Source of the DNA: Symsagittifera roscoffensis | Taxonomy: Eukaryota > Xenacoelomorpha > Acoela > Convolutidae | Assembly: GCF_963678635.1 (NCBI RefSeq) | Contig: NC_087066.1 | Coordinates: forward strand, 5,423,954 to 5,487,953 | Reading direction: 5' to 3' | DNA length: 64,000 nt | Part shown: in pieces, positions 1 to 9,932 of the stretch | Layout: the number at the start of each line of letters is the position of its first letter | Numbering within the stretch: the stretch's first letter is position 1 | Notes under the pieces: generated by a model | Database searches by the model: none | Told to the model about the DNA's origin: nothing | The model's input: the letters and a program-made list of their open reading frames with translations, nothing else | Position numbers and translations under genes: made by a program

Positions 1-61
1 TAACGATGTCACCAACAATTTGTCATTGACTATATTTTGTCAAGTGTGTGTTTGTGTTCAG

Positions 62-2233
62 CTGCAGATCTGGGACACAGCTGGGCAGGAGCGGTTTCGA
101 ACCATCACCCAGAGCTACTACCGGTGTGCCAATTGTGTCATAGTGGTGTATGACGTCACCAGAAGAGACACCTTTCTATCTCTGCAACAGTGGCTGGAAG
201 ATGTGGACAGGTACTCGGGCGACAATGTACTCCGAGTACTCATAGGTGAGTCAGATTTTTTGTCAGCTGTTAGTTTCGCTTTTAACTGCAATCTCCTGTC
301 AATTGGAGTTATGGTCACTCTAAATCTTCGAATAAAGCACAAATTCAAATTTTTACCTTAAGCGATTTTTAGATACGTTCTGCTTGATGAAAGTATCTTT
401 TTCTGTGTTAACCTGTTTTTCTTTTTCAATCTTACATATTTGATGCTTTCTTTTTTTGTAAGTTTGATGAAAATTTTTTATCGACTAGGAGAAGGACAAG
501 ATACGAGTTGCTCGCTTCTTTGCAGAGAACTCCTGCCGTATGAATTTTTTGGCAATTTTTCTGGTCTGGATAATGTTGTCTTAACTTCGAACCACGAGCA
601 GAAGATCTAATGAATGTTTGAGAATTAGATTTCAGGCCTCGAGATAGGCCGACTAGTCACCCTTATAGACAGACCAGAACTAGTATTTGGCTGAAATCAA
701 TTCCAGAAGAGGTAATCAAGCAAACCGTTGATCAAACCAGCAATTGGTGGGAGGAGAAAACAACAAATATTGGCTAAAAAGTCCATCGGAACGTATCAAT
801 CTTCTTCTGAAGAGAATGAAGACGACATAGGTTCCCTTCCGACTAATTCATTATCAAGTAAAACTTCTGGTATACCAATGAGAGTAAATTTCTGTACATC
901 TCCAGAAAGCTAATAAATCTTGTCTCCTAATATTGCCGTCTCATTAGCCGCGCCGGACCATTTTCACCTGAGTCTCAGTGTGAAAAAACCAAACGAAGAA
1001 AATTAGTACTCGTTGTTTGAGGCAACGTTACCCTGTACAGAAGCAGAAAAAAACCATTGAGTGAAATTTTTAGGTAAGATGCACATTTGAGGTTTTTAGT
1101 AAAGAGATAAACATCTCGTATGGGCTCCCTCACCTGCGAATTTTTGCAGTTAAATATTTGATAACATTGTCCGATTTTTATGAAAATTGACATGCGGGCT
1201 AATTAGGTCATGGCAAACATATTTAGTCTACATACTTAACCTTGAATCGTAAATCACTCGTTACAAAAACAACGAAGCTTGTACGAGGTGGGGGGAAAGA
1301 AAAGAGCCCTCGCATGTTTGTCATAACCCTTGTGATCAATGGTATTAATAAGTTAGAAGCGGTTGTTTTTTTTTGTAGGCAACAAGTGCGACAGTGGAGA
1401 GCAGCAGAAAGAAGTGTCCTCGACTGAGGCTGAAGACTACCACAGGGCATTCCAATTCAGCCAATTCCTCGAAACAAGTGCAAAAGATGGCACCAATATA
1501 CACCAACTATTCATGGGTACAAAGGGCCTAATTATTTCCTGCCTTTCATATCAAATCAAGTAAACAAAGCTAATTGGTCGTCCTTTTGGAAAAATTCGAG
1601 GGGAGTGATTTTTCAACTAATGCTATTTTTGAGCTAATGCTAATTAAAGCATGGAAAAAGTTTTTCTCCGGTTTCAAACTTGCGGTTAAAAATAACCAAA
1701 TAAAGATTTTTTTTTTGGGGGGGGGGAGAGATTTTTTGTTCATATTTGCATTTGAGAATAAAATAAAAAGAGTTATCTTTTAGGCAGCGTTTAATTCAAA
1801 TTTTTTGATATAAGTTAATCGATCCCTCTATTCTGAGGACGAGCCTTAGTCTGAGTGTTTCTTGTGTAACAACGAAGGGTTTCGCTCAACAAGCCACGTC
1901 GGTCTGGAATGTGGAGAAATAATACAAAACAGACTATTGTTAGACAGTCATCTTAGCTTTTGATATATTCGCTTGAGATTCGCAGTTAAAGCCACCAAAT
2001 AAACGACAGTTCTTATTAATATTTAAATGTGAGTTCAAAATAGAAGTGAAGTTAGTAGCTTGTGATTAACAGGTATAGCGAAACAACTGAAGGAAACAGT
2101 GCAACTGAATGCACAGAATGGAACTGCAGGAGACGCCACTGACGGGGGGAGGATTGGTGGCAGCAACAAGATAGACCCCTCAAGACCAGTCAACACTTCG
2201 GGCTCCTCCTCATTCTGTTCAGCCTGCTCATGA
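62..2233 (+). CDS. Rab-family small GTPase (Rab19/43-like), 3' three exons
   Basis: Small GTPase that would act as a membrane-trafficking switch. Seen: exon 62-245, exon 1379-1516 and exon 2073-2233, joined in phase (phase 1 at both introns) with GT-AG borders, giving 160 residues to the TGA at 2231. The first exon has the G3 box WDTAGQE followed by [10 protein letters not shown], a string typical of the Rab19/Rab43 group. The second has the G4 box NKCD across its start and the G5 box ETSAKD. The third gives the last helix (IAKQLKETV) and a Gly/Ser-rich tail ending CSACS. The P-loop exon(s), about 50 residues, lie left of the window. The tail has two cysteines but not the usual CC or CXC end. 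Subfamily is inferred from the switch II string only; Rab GTPase identity is secure. Confidence 0.9.
246..1378 (+). other. Rab intron with an unexplained coding-like island
   Basis: Intron between the two GTPase exons (donor GTGAGT, acceptor TTTTTGTAG). Most is AT-rich and featureless. Between about 480 and 960 the composition is more balanced and a short open stretch at 728-913 encodes a basic then Ser/Glu-rich peptide without a proper ATG. It may be a decayed transposon or gene fragment; nothing identifies it. Confidence 0.5.
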
Positions 2234-2262
2234 TACCATACATTCAGTTTGCTGTCCTCCAA

Positions 2263-2446
2263 TTAAGACGACAGCTGTTAAGGCGACAACCGCTTTTAGT
2301 GGGACTTAAAGACGACGCTACACGCAAATTCTCCAATTATATTTCTGATAAATATAATTCGCTCAAGTTCGAACAGTTCAATTTACTTGTCGCAACTCTC
2401 AATTGTCGTCTTAATGTCATGTCGTCTTAATGTCTTTTCGTCTTAT
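2263..2446. repeat. Small palindromic MITE downstream of the Rab stop
   Basis: The left side carries TTAAGACGACA and TTAAGGCGACA; the right side carries the inverse TGTCGTCTTAA twice. The ~185-bp segment can fold back on itself. This is a MITE-like non-autonomous repeat lying in or next to the Rab 3' untranslated region. Family not assigned; the TTAA at the ends could be the target site. Confidence 0.55.
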
Positions 2447-3420
2447 TTACCTTGCACCATTTAGTTTATTAGAAGGGTCTCGTCAGTTGTAAGATGTTCT
2501 TATTATAACAAATCTGACCATGAATTAAATTAAAAGTGAGATCGGAAGTTGAAAATATAATTCATTCAGATTGACTCACTTCGTTTTTAATGTGCTATTT
2601 AATCTTAAGATTTTTGAGAGTTAGTAATGATCGATGATTTGAAATGATGATAACACCTTACGGATGATCTGACCCGATAATTTATTCAATTTGATAGATT
2701 GGTTAGTATGTATAAATTAGTTAATTTTCAGTGTGGAAGTTATTTTTTAAACTGTATAAAAATCAGTCGAGATTCTATAACATTAAAGTTTTATCTAAGT
2801 TCGAGAATAATCACGTTTTTCAAATGCGGATCACGCGTTCACAATTTAAGCCGGTTTTTTCTCTTGTTTACTTGACAAATTTTTCTGAAAGTTCTTGCTT
2901 TTTGGTTTTAGATTTCTGTCTATTTGAAACGTTATTTGTTTGGATTTGTTCCTTGTACAGCCAACTCTTAGTCGAGACTATTGTTGACTCAAAAATTTCA
3001 ATCGTAATCCGCTTCTCTAAGTCTCAACTGATTCTCCTCTGAAATACAGTATGTTATTTCTTCATTAGCGTGGAAGTCTAAAAAACCGAGATCTCATGTA
3101 AATTGCTATAGGTCCAAACAATCCTATCCGATATTGATAATGGTCTGATTAAAGAGGGTACTGAGATTTTAAGAGTCGATGAACTTAGTTCAGACTACAA
3201 TATAGGTCGTAATGATTTTTTACTCTTTTTTTTCAGGAAAACTACAAGGATCTTATCTATTATTATATATTAAAATTCGGGCGTCACTATCTCACCCTCT
3301 TTAAGCTTTCTCAACGTATTGTTTTTTTGCACGTTTAAACTATATCGTATATTGCAACGATAGCGATTTTTTTTTGTTTTGCCTACTTGAATTTTTTTGT
3401 CAAGTTTGAATTTAGCAGCC
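2447..3420. other. AT-rich intergenic DNA
   Basis: No gene, RNA or clear repeat was recognised. Short open frames here have neither coding composition nor splice context. Confidence 0.5.
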
Positions 3421-4800
3421 CGAAAGGGGCAGGCTGTCCGAGAGGTTGCAAATTCGGTCTCTAAATATGGATGCCGAAATCTGTTTAGTTTACGAGGTAA
3501 GAAGATTCTTGCGATTTTTTTCGAAAGATTTCTTAATACGAGATGGTAAATTCCACGAAAATTGAATATTTCAATCTTGTAGTTGGGGTCAAGGTAATCT
3601 CAAGGTTTGCAAATTTTGTCTCAAAATGTGACTGCACAAGTTTTTTTAGTTTGCGAGATATCGCGTTTCCTTTCATTGATTTTTTTCAACAATTTTTGAA
3701 GGACTTGTTTGTAAAATTTTTTTCAACACTTTTTAACGGACTTGTTTATAAAACTTCTCAATTCTTTGATGTGACATGCTGTCAGCATTTTTTCAGGCTG
3801 TGCAGATTTAGTCTCCAAATGTGACTGCTCAAATCGTTTTAGTTTTCGAGATTGACTTTTTTAGTTTTTTTTTTCAAAAAACTTTTCGAAATTTGCTTAA
3901 ACTTGACAAAAGTTGATATTCTCAACCCTGTACCTGGGTGTTTTCAGGGTATTTTCAGAGGCTCCAAGTCTTGCCTCAAAATATGAGTGCTCATTTTGAG
4001 TAAGTTCCCGAGATATGACGTTTTTTTAGGTTTTTTCAAACGTTTTTTCAAAAAAAAATATAAAAACTTAATTTTTTTGTGCGAAGTGCTCTTGGGGTAA
4101 TTTCAGGCGCCTCTTGTTTTGCTTTCTTATGACTGCTCAATTTTTTTTTGTTCCGATATGTGATATTTTATGATTTTTTTTCTGAAAATTTAGATGAAAA
4201 AAATTCCACACAATTTTAAATTGCCAACCCTTTAGTCAGGTGCTGTTGAGATTTTAAATCTCGCCTCCAACGGTGACTGCTCAAATGCTTTTGGATAAGA
4301 CGTTTTTTCTAATCAACAAAATACAAAAATTACTTGATTAAAAAATAAAACTTTTCGAAATTCTCAACTCTACAGTGGGGTGTTCTCTGTGTACTCTCAG
4401 ACTCAGAGATTGCAGATCTTACCTCCAAGTTTGATTGCTCAAGTCATCTTAGTTTTTGATGTATGCCGTTTTTTATGCTTTTGAATTTTTTTAAACTTTG
4501 GTTTATGAAATATTTTCCAAGTTCAAAATGCTCAACACTATGGCGAGGTGCTCTCGAGGTACTCTCTGGATTTTTGCCTGGACTCCAGTTGTGACTGCTC
4601 AATGCCTTTTGCGTGCTTAGATATGACATTTTTAAAAATCTTTTTTCAAAATTTCTAAAAAGCGTTAATTTTGAAATAACTGCTTCAAATTTTGAAGTTG
4701 TCGACCCTTCGGAGGGTTGATGTCAAGTTACTACCATCAGTTGCAAATGTGGCTTCTCATCATAATATTTTTGCTTAAGGTTTCTTTATGAAATTACAAT
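3421..4800. repeat. Degenerate ~160-bp tandem repeat (old satellite)
   Basis: A block of the form 'TCAACCCT...GGTG...TCTCAG.GGTTGCAAATCT..CCTCCAAATGTGACTGCTCAA...TTTTAG' recurs about nine times. Using the GTGACTGC motif as anchor, copies start near 3469, 3628, 3821, 3983, 4129, 4273, 4431, 4591 and 4749, so spacing is 144 to 193 bases. Units are strongly diverged from each other, so the array is old. The larger block containing it has been duplicated recently. Confidence 0.75.
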
Positions 4801-7423
4801 CACTTTAAGAAAAAAGAGTTTGACATTTTGAATTTAATTACTCTTGATTATGTATCCCATTTATGAGTTTGCTAATTTTGTTTCATTTTTTAAAGTGGAA
4901 AGTGCAGTTGTATTCAGTCAATTATGAGGATAACCCTTCTTAGTCGTCTATTCCCTAAATTCGAGAGAAAAAGTTATGGCCTCAAACAAGCCCATTTTTT
5001 GACATTTTTGTTGTTGTTTTTTTTTAGAATTTTGTAACTTTTCTCAAAAACCTCCATGCCAAACCGGAGATTAAGGCTTGAACTAAAAGAAAAATCTTCT
5101 GCGAACTTTCCCTGTGTAGGCGGCTATGCGCTGTCTTTTGAAAAAATATGGCTTTAGAAAATGTTTTCGAAAACTTAATCTTTTTTCTTAATACTAACCC
5201 GCTGAATCTGAGGATGCCACTTCAATCAAACTAACATGGTGCTTAGGTTTCCCCGGTTCATGTGTTTCACTCTATGTTTTCAGAAAAGCCGATAAGGTTA
5301 TCGCCAAAATCCATTTTAACCGTTTTTTTCTGTACAAATTTTGAACTTTTTTCTCGAAAATTAATAGCTAAATCTGTTATTAGGGGTTCAATCTAAAATT
5401 AGGGTGTGAAAATCTTCCCTGCAAAAGATGCTATTCCCATGCTTTTTTTTAGAGAAAAGTAAACGCATTTAGGAAAAGTCAAATTTTCCAATGTTTGATC
5501 GTTTCTTGGAATTTTCTTTCACTTATTTCGAACACCAAAAATATTCAGTTGAAAGAGCGAATAGTAGTTTTCTCCTTTAAATAAACGACTAGTCCCCTAC
5601 TTAAGAGGGAAATCACTAGGGTTTTACGCATTTCGGTATCAGTACATACAAAGATTAAAATATTAAATTAGGTACATCCAGCATAAGCTAGGGCACTAGT
5701 TTACCTCCAAGCGCGACCTTGGCGCAAATGCGAGGTGGTGATACTCCTCTCCTAATCAACAGGTGGGACATTCAACTCCGGAACGTTGAAATAGTTTGTT
5801 TTGGTTGAAATTTTGATACATAGCATTGACAATTTGATGAAAAACTGCAGCTGCTTTATTCGCGGCTAGTGTAAGTAAATTTAGTAGTGGCTGTGGAGCA
5901 GTTGTGAGAACGTTTGACTCGTCATCTCAGCAAATAGTGCTCCCCAGATGTATTTTTCATCTTCTCATTTTTCCTGATTTCATTTTGTTTTGCCTGTTCA
6001 GAGATCTTTTTCTTTACATTTTCTTCGCTTGTGTTTGCGAAGCGCAGCTTCGCCTCTGTGCGACAAGTTGGGTTCATGTTATTTTTAAAAAATCATTAGA
6101 TGCTTTGAAATTCAAAGATCGTCAAAGCCATATAATTTTTTCTTTGAAATTCGAACGTTCAGATTTTTTCAAAAAACATCAGTAGTTTTCTGTTTACTTG
6201 CGTTCCTTGTATCTTTTCTAAAATCCTATTCTTGCCGAAAGACATAAAATTTACTTTTTGCCGAAAGACATAAAATTTGAAACATTTGACATGGTTACAC
6301 TGAGACTAAATGAACGAGAATTTTACCAATCTCGAAAACTATGATACAGATTTATTGAACCATAACAAAAATTCAATTTTGCTTAATCACAACAATTATT
6401 TTAACAGTCTGTACTTTTTTGCCTAAAGATTGGCAAAATTTCATCAACCTTTTTAGGCTAGATTAGTTAAACAAATTTACTAATGATAAAACAAACAGAT
6501 TTTCAAAACAATTTTAAATAGTTTTCAAGAAATCAAAAGATGCACAATTAGGCATCAGAATGTTATGCACTTTCCTTCGTTCAAATACCCATGAGCAGCT
6601 ATATTCATGATGTTTGCAATATCTAATGTGTGTTCCAGTCATTTTGATAATAGCGAAATACACAGTAAAACTGATTTTCTTTTTTTTTGAATTAGGCTCA
6701 ATCATTATTAACGTCATGATTGAAATTAATTTTTAAGTTCTATACACAAGAATCAGAACTATTAATCAAATTTTCAATCATTCTCTCATAAACATGGCCA
6801 ATAGAAAACAAGCGTCATCGAACAGACGATAAATTTTGAACTAGTGTGATTTTTAAACCTAAATTACACAATTTACTTACAGTCAATTGAGTTTCTGATT
6901 TCTTTGACAAGCTGTCTGTACGCCATATCCGTAAGATATTCTCAATCACGTAGAAAATTATTTTCGATGTGTATGATGCAAGACAATGATATACATTTAA
7001 GGGATCTACCAAGACCTATATTCACATCCAAAATATGATTTCCCGGATGTCGCTCATTCATTTTAGCGACTAGAACCGTTATTCCTAAATATATTCAGGT
7101 TTGTTGAAAAGTCATATTGAGGTGTTAAGTCCTTGCTGCACCATGAAATGGCCGATTAGCAATACACACTTATAAATGTCCTCTTGTTTTCACTTGGAAA
7201 ATCGCGCGTTTTTACTTGACGAAATCTCGTGAAGAAGGACGACAAGAGCTACTTGAATTTTCTATTTAAACACTTGAATTTGAATGTGTTTTCATTCAAG
7301 TGTAACAACAAGAAAACTGAAATCCGCACGTGTTTTTACTTAATTTTTCTTGTATAAATACTTGAAGATTGAAGTAATTTTACAGATTCTCTAGTCGATT
7401 GCTCGCGTTTTTTCCTTGTCCTT
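3881..7423. repeat. S-U block, copy A (satellite plus unique AT-rich DNA)
   Basis: Sequence that recurs almost unchanged at 9933-13479 and, lacking its first ~360 bases, at 14034-17219. It runs from the satellite units into about 2.6 kb of AT-rich DNA without a credible gene. Inside are a second degenerate repeat (similar blocks near 5060 and 5365), a direct repeat of GCCGAAAGACATAAAATTT near 6235 and 6259, and a hairpin GCGAAGC-GCA-GCTTCGC near 6037. It ends exactly where an LTR starts (TGTGAAACG). It may be host DNA flanking the original insertion or part of a composite repeat. Confidence 0.8.
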
Positions 7424-7705
7424 TGTGAAACGTCGAAAGACAGTTGTAAAACAAGAATCAATTCTCCTTGTTATGTTATAATCATATAAATAATATAGAT
7501 AGTTTAGTATTTAAATTATGTCATGACAATGAAATAAATACAACTTAAATCTTTCATAAGTTGTAGAGAATGAATAGAGAGCGCATGATGTTAAGACTAG
7601 AGTGGATTGGCAGGTCGGTCACGACCTTGACAGATAATGGAATTTAGCACGAATAGCTAGCACACTGTTGACGTCATGTTTAAATCTAAGCGACGACGCA
7701 CCACA
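7424..7705 (-). repeat. Gypsy-element LTR, copy A
   Basis: A 282-bp LTR with TG...CA ends (read on either strand), identical in position and content to 17220-17501. It is followed on the plus strand by the polypyrimidine complement of the polypurine tract (TTTCCCCCTCTC), so on the minus strand it is a 3' LTR. Confidence 0.85.
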
Positions 7706-7901
7706 TTTCCCCCTCTCGGGAAAAAGAATTCAAACCGTGTTTGAATTTCTTTACTATAAAAGTACAAAATTACTAAATGCGCTCTTACATATGAAAATCG
7801 TGAAGAACATCAGGTAGACAAAGAGATTCATGGAAATTGACTATCATATATAGAGAAATTTGATATGAAGTTTAAAGTTTGTAGCAAGAACAAGGTACAA
7901 T

Positions 7902-8037
7902 AGTTTGTATAAGTTCTGGACCAAATGCTGAATTCGATAAATGCAAAAGTTTTATTTATCTGACCGACGAGTTTGTATAAGTTCTGGACCAAATGCTGAA
8001 TTCGATAAATGCAAAAGTTTTATTTATCTGACCGACG
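7902..8037. repeat. 68-bp tandem duplication in the element's 3' noncoding region
   Basis: Two head-to-tail copies of a 68-bp unit starting AGTTTGTATAAG and ending GACCGACG (7902-7969, 7970-8037). The same pair occurs at 17698-17833. Truncated element pieces at 13.97 and 24.74 kb keep one unit and break 10 bases into the second. Confidence 0.85.
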
Positions 8038-8083
8038 CGAAGGATAGTCGGAAGTACTCTTTTTGGGGAAGCGAATAAATTTC

Positions 8084-9214
8084 CTAAAAGACTGCGGAAT
8101 CCTCGGGTATATCTGCCCTAGACTGCCCTACTTGGTTTGATCGATCTGAACCAGACACGACAAAACGGTCTTTCTTGTCCGGAGAGGCAGGTGTTGACGG
8201 AGGAGTAGTTGTTGACTGGGACTGAATGACATTAACTGAATGTCTAATAGGACTCTCGTAAAATGTAGTCTGCTTTTTCCGTCGAGATGAAGACCGTGAC
8301 GAATTTGACGATGAAGACATATTCCCATCCTGTTTCGAAAGTATGACGTGACTATCTTGGGTGTTAGAGCCCGATGCTACCAATTTTGATGAAGTTCCTA
8401 CTTGTGACTTCGGGATTGACGATTCCTCGTCTGAAGAAATGGGAATAAGATCTGAGCATGCTGGGGTCTTTATTGGAGTTGGCGACTTTGTCTTGATGCT
8501 GACAGGAATTTCCGTTCCTAAATTACCAGACTTAGAGGAGGAGACAATAACTGTAGACTTTGGTTTGATGCTAATAGACTTTGGTTTGATGCTAATAGGA
8601 GCCTCTGTTCCTTGATTACCCGACGTGGAAGAAGATACTGTTAAGTCTACCACCGGAGTAGAATGCTGTGGATAAGGAATGTTCTGTATACCCGGAGCCT
8701 CCGAAGTTGCATCTTCCCTTAACTTCGACGCCACCATTTGGTTGCGGGGTGGGGTATGTGAAACTGGCATAGATGGGAATTTCGAATGAGCAGGCACGTA
8801 CACTATTTTCGCTGAAATACGTTGTCTGGAACCCGATTGTTTGAGAGGCCTATTGTCTTCCGATGATGAAGTTGAAGATGGCACGATTGGGCGTTTCTGC
8901 CCTTTCTTCACAGGAGTTAGTTGTTTTCCTGAAAAACTTAGTTGGGTTGATTTAAGACGTACTGCCAAGTGATTCCTTCTAATAAGTTTTCCTTTATCAG
9001 AAATATATGTGGATTCAGTGATCCGCATGATTTTGCCCTTATAAGGTTTGAAAAGTTCTCTGCCAGACTTCCTATTTAGAAATTTCCCAAATATTTCGAC
9101 CTTATTTGGTTCGTTCAATACTAAATAGTCCAAATTACGTTTTGGCAACGAAGGGCGAATTTGTTCCGTTGGCATTTGGTTCCTGAATCTGAGGGTACCA
9201 GCAGACAAGTTCGA
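8084..9214 (-). pseudogene. Pol C-terminal region (integrase C-terminal module plus Ser/Thr-rich tail), copy A
   Basis: Same reading frame and nearly the same protein as 17880-19010. An early stretch (residues ~35-75, ELFKPYKGKI ... RRNHLAVRL) looks like the C-terminal domain of a Ty3/gypsy integrase, and the remaining ~290 residues are Ser/Thr/Pro/Lys-rich and probably disordered. A TGA at 9215-9217 separates it from the upstream frame; the first ATG is 11 codons in. Only a few substitutions separate it from copy C, so the duplication is recent. Confidence 0.7.
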
Positions 9215-9334
9215 TCAAAGAGTGGCTGCGAGGACTTGATTTCTCTCCGTCAGGGTCTTCAGAGCTTTGACTCCCTCCTGATGCGTCAGAGACTTTTTCA
9301 ACGACAACCACTGGTTTGCGGATTGTGCCAAGCT

Positions 9335-9928
9335 CTACAGTGCACGGTAGTGGGGTGTATCCGCTACTGAGTCTGTGGTTCCACCAAAATATGGAGACAC
9401 CATCGGGCTTGATTGCCCTTTCTTGACGACTTTGATTCTTGGTCGACTATCGCACTGCTCCCGTCGCTGCTCTGGTGTGAGCAAGTCCCGTTCCAAACGT
9501 TGGTTGTCTAAATGAATTCCCGAAGATAAGCGATCAGCCGCTATAGATAGCTCCGTATTCGGAGGACGACCAAATTGAAGTTCGAACGGTGAGACCCCGG
9601 TAATTGAATTTTTTGTAACCCGGATATCTTCAATAATATTCCTAAGAGTATCCTGAACATTTGAAAAATCCGAACTTAACCGTGAGGCGCCCAAACGACG
9701 TTTAATTGTTTGTATCGACCTTTCGACTAAACCACAACCACGATGGTCCCCCACCGGGCAAAAATATTGTGCGATATTTTTTTCTAGGCAAAAATTTTGC
9801 ACTAACTTATTTTTCAAACCGGAGTACTGGTCTGTTTTGATGGATATGGGGATACTGTGCTGTTGAATATATGATTTGAGAAATTTAATGATCTTCCGTC
9901 CTCCCGTGGAACGCGTAATCATAGCCGA
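9335..9928 (-). pseudogene. Integrase fragment, copy A, truncated at a rearrangement junction
   Basis: Encodes the integrase core from just after the first catalytic Asp: TDQYSG (second Asp) and GCGLVERS (Glu), 35 residues apart, ending with a TAG at 9335-9337. On its 5' side the homology to copy C stops at ...CATAGCCGA (9928). Four untemplated bases then precede the satellite of copy B. The zinc domain, RNase H, RT, protease and gag are absent, so this copy cannot encode a working polyprotein. Confidence 0.85.
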
Positions 9929-9932
9929 TCAT

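Noticed and set aside
3421-3470. tRNA-like words (TGTCCGAGAGGTTGC) suggesting a tRNA-Ser/Leu head
   Set aside because: The words belong to the satellite unit and recur in degenerate form in the neighbouring units; no B box or acceptor pairing.
5904-6185. A 93-residue hydrophobic open frame, repeated at 11960 and 15700
   Set aside because: It recurs only because the S-U block is duplicated. It lies in AT-rich noncoding DNA, with a low-complexity Phe/Leu composition and no domain or splice context.
6514-7012. Two 65-67 residue minus-strand frames repeated in each S-U block
   Set aside because: Chance frames in duplicated noncoding DNA.
8361-8615. Plus-strand frame opposite the pol tail (also at 18157)
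   Set aside because: Antisense shadow of the Ser/Thr-rich pol tail; the acidic repeats mirror SIKPKS codons.
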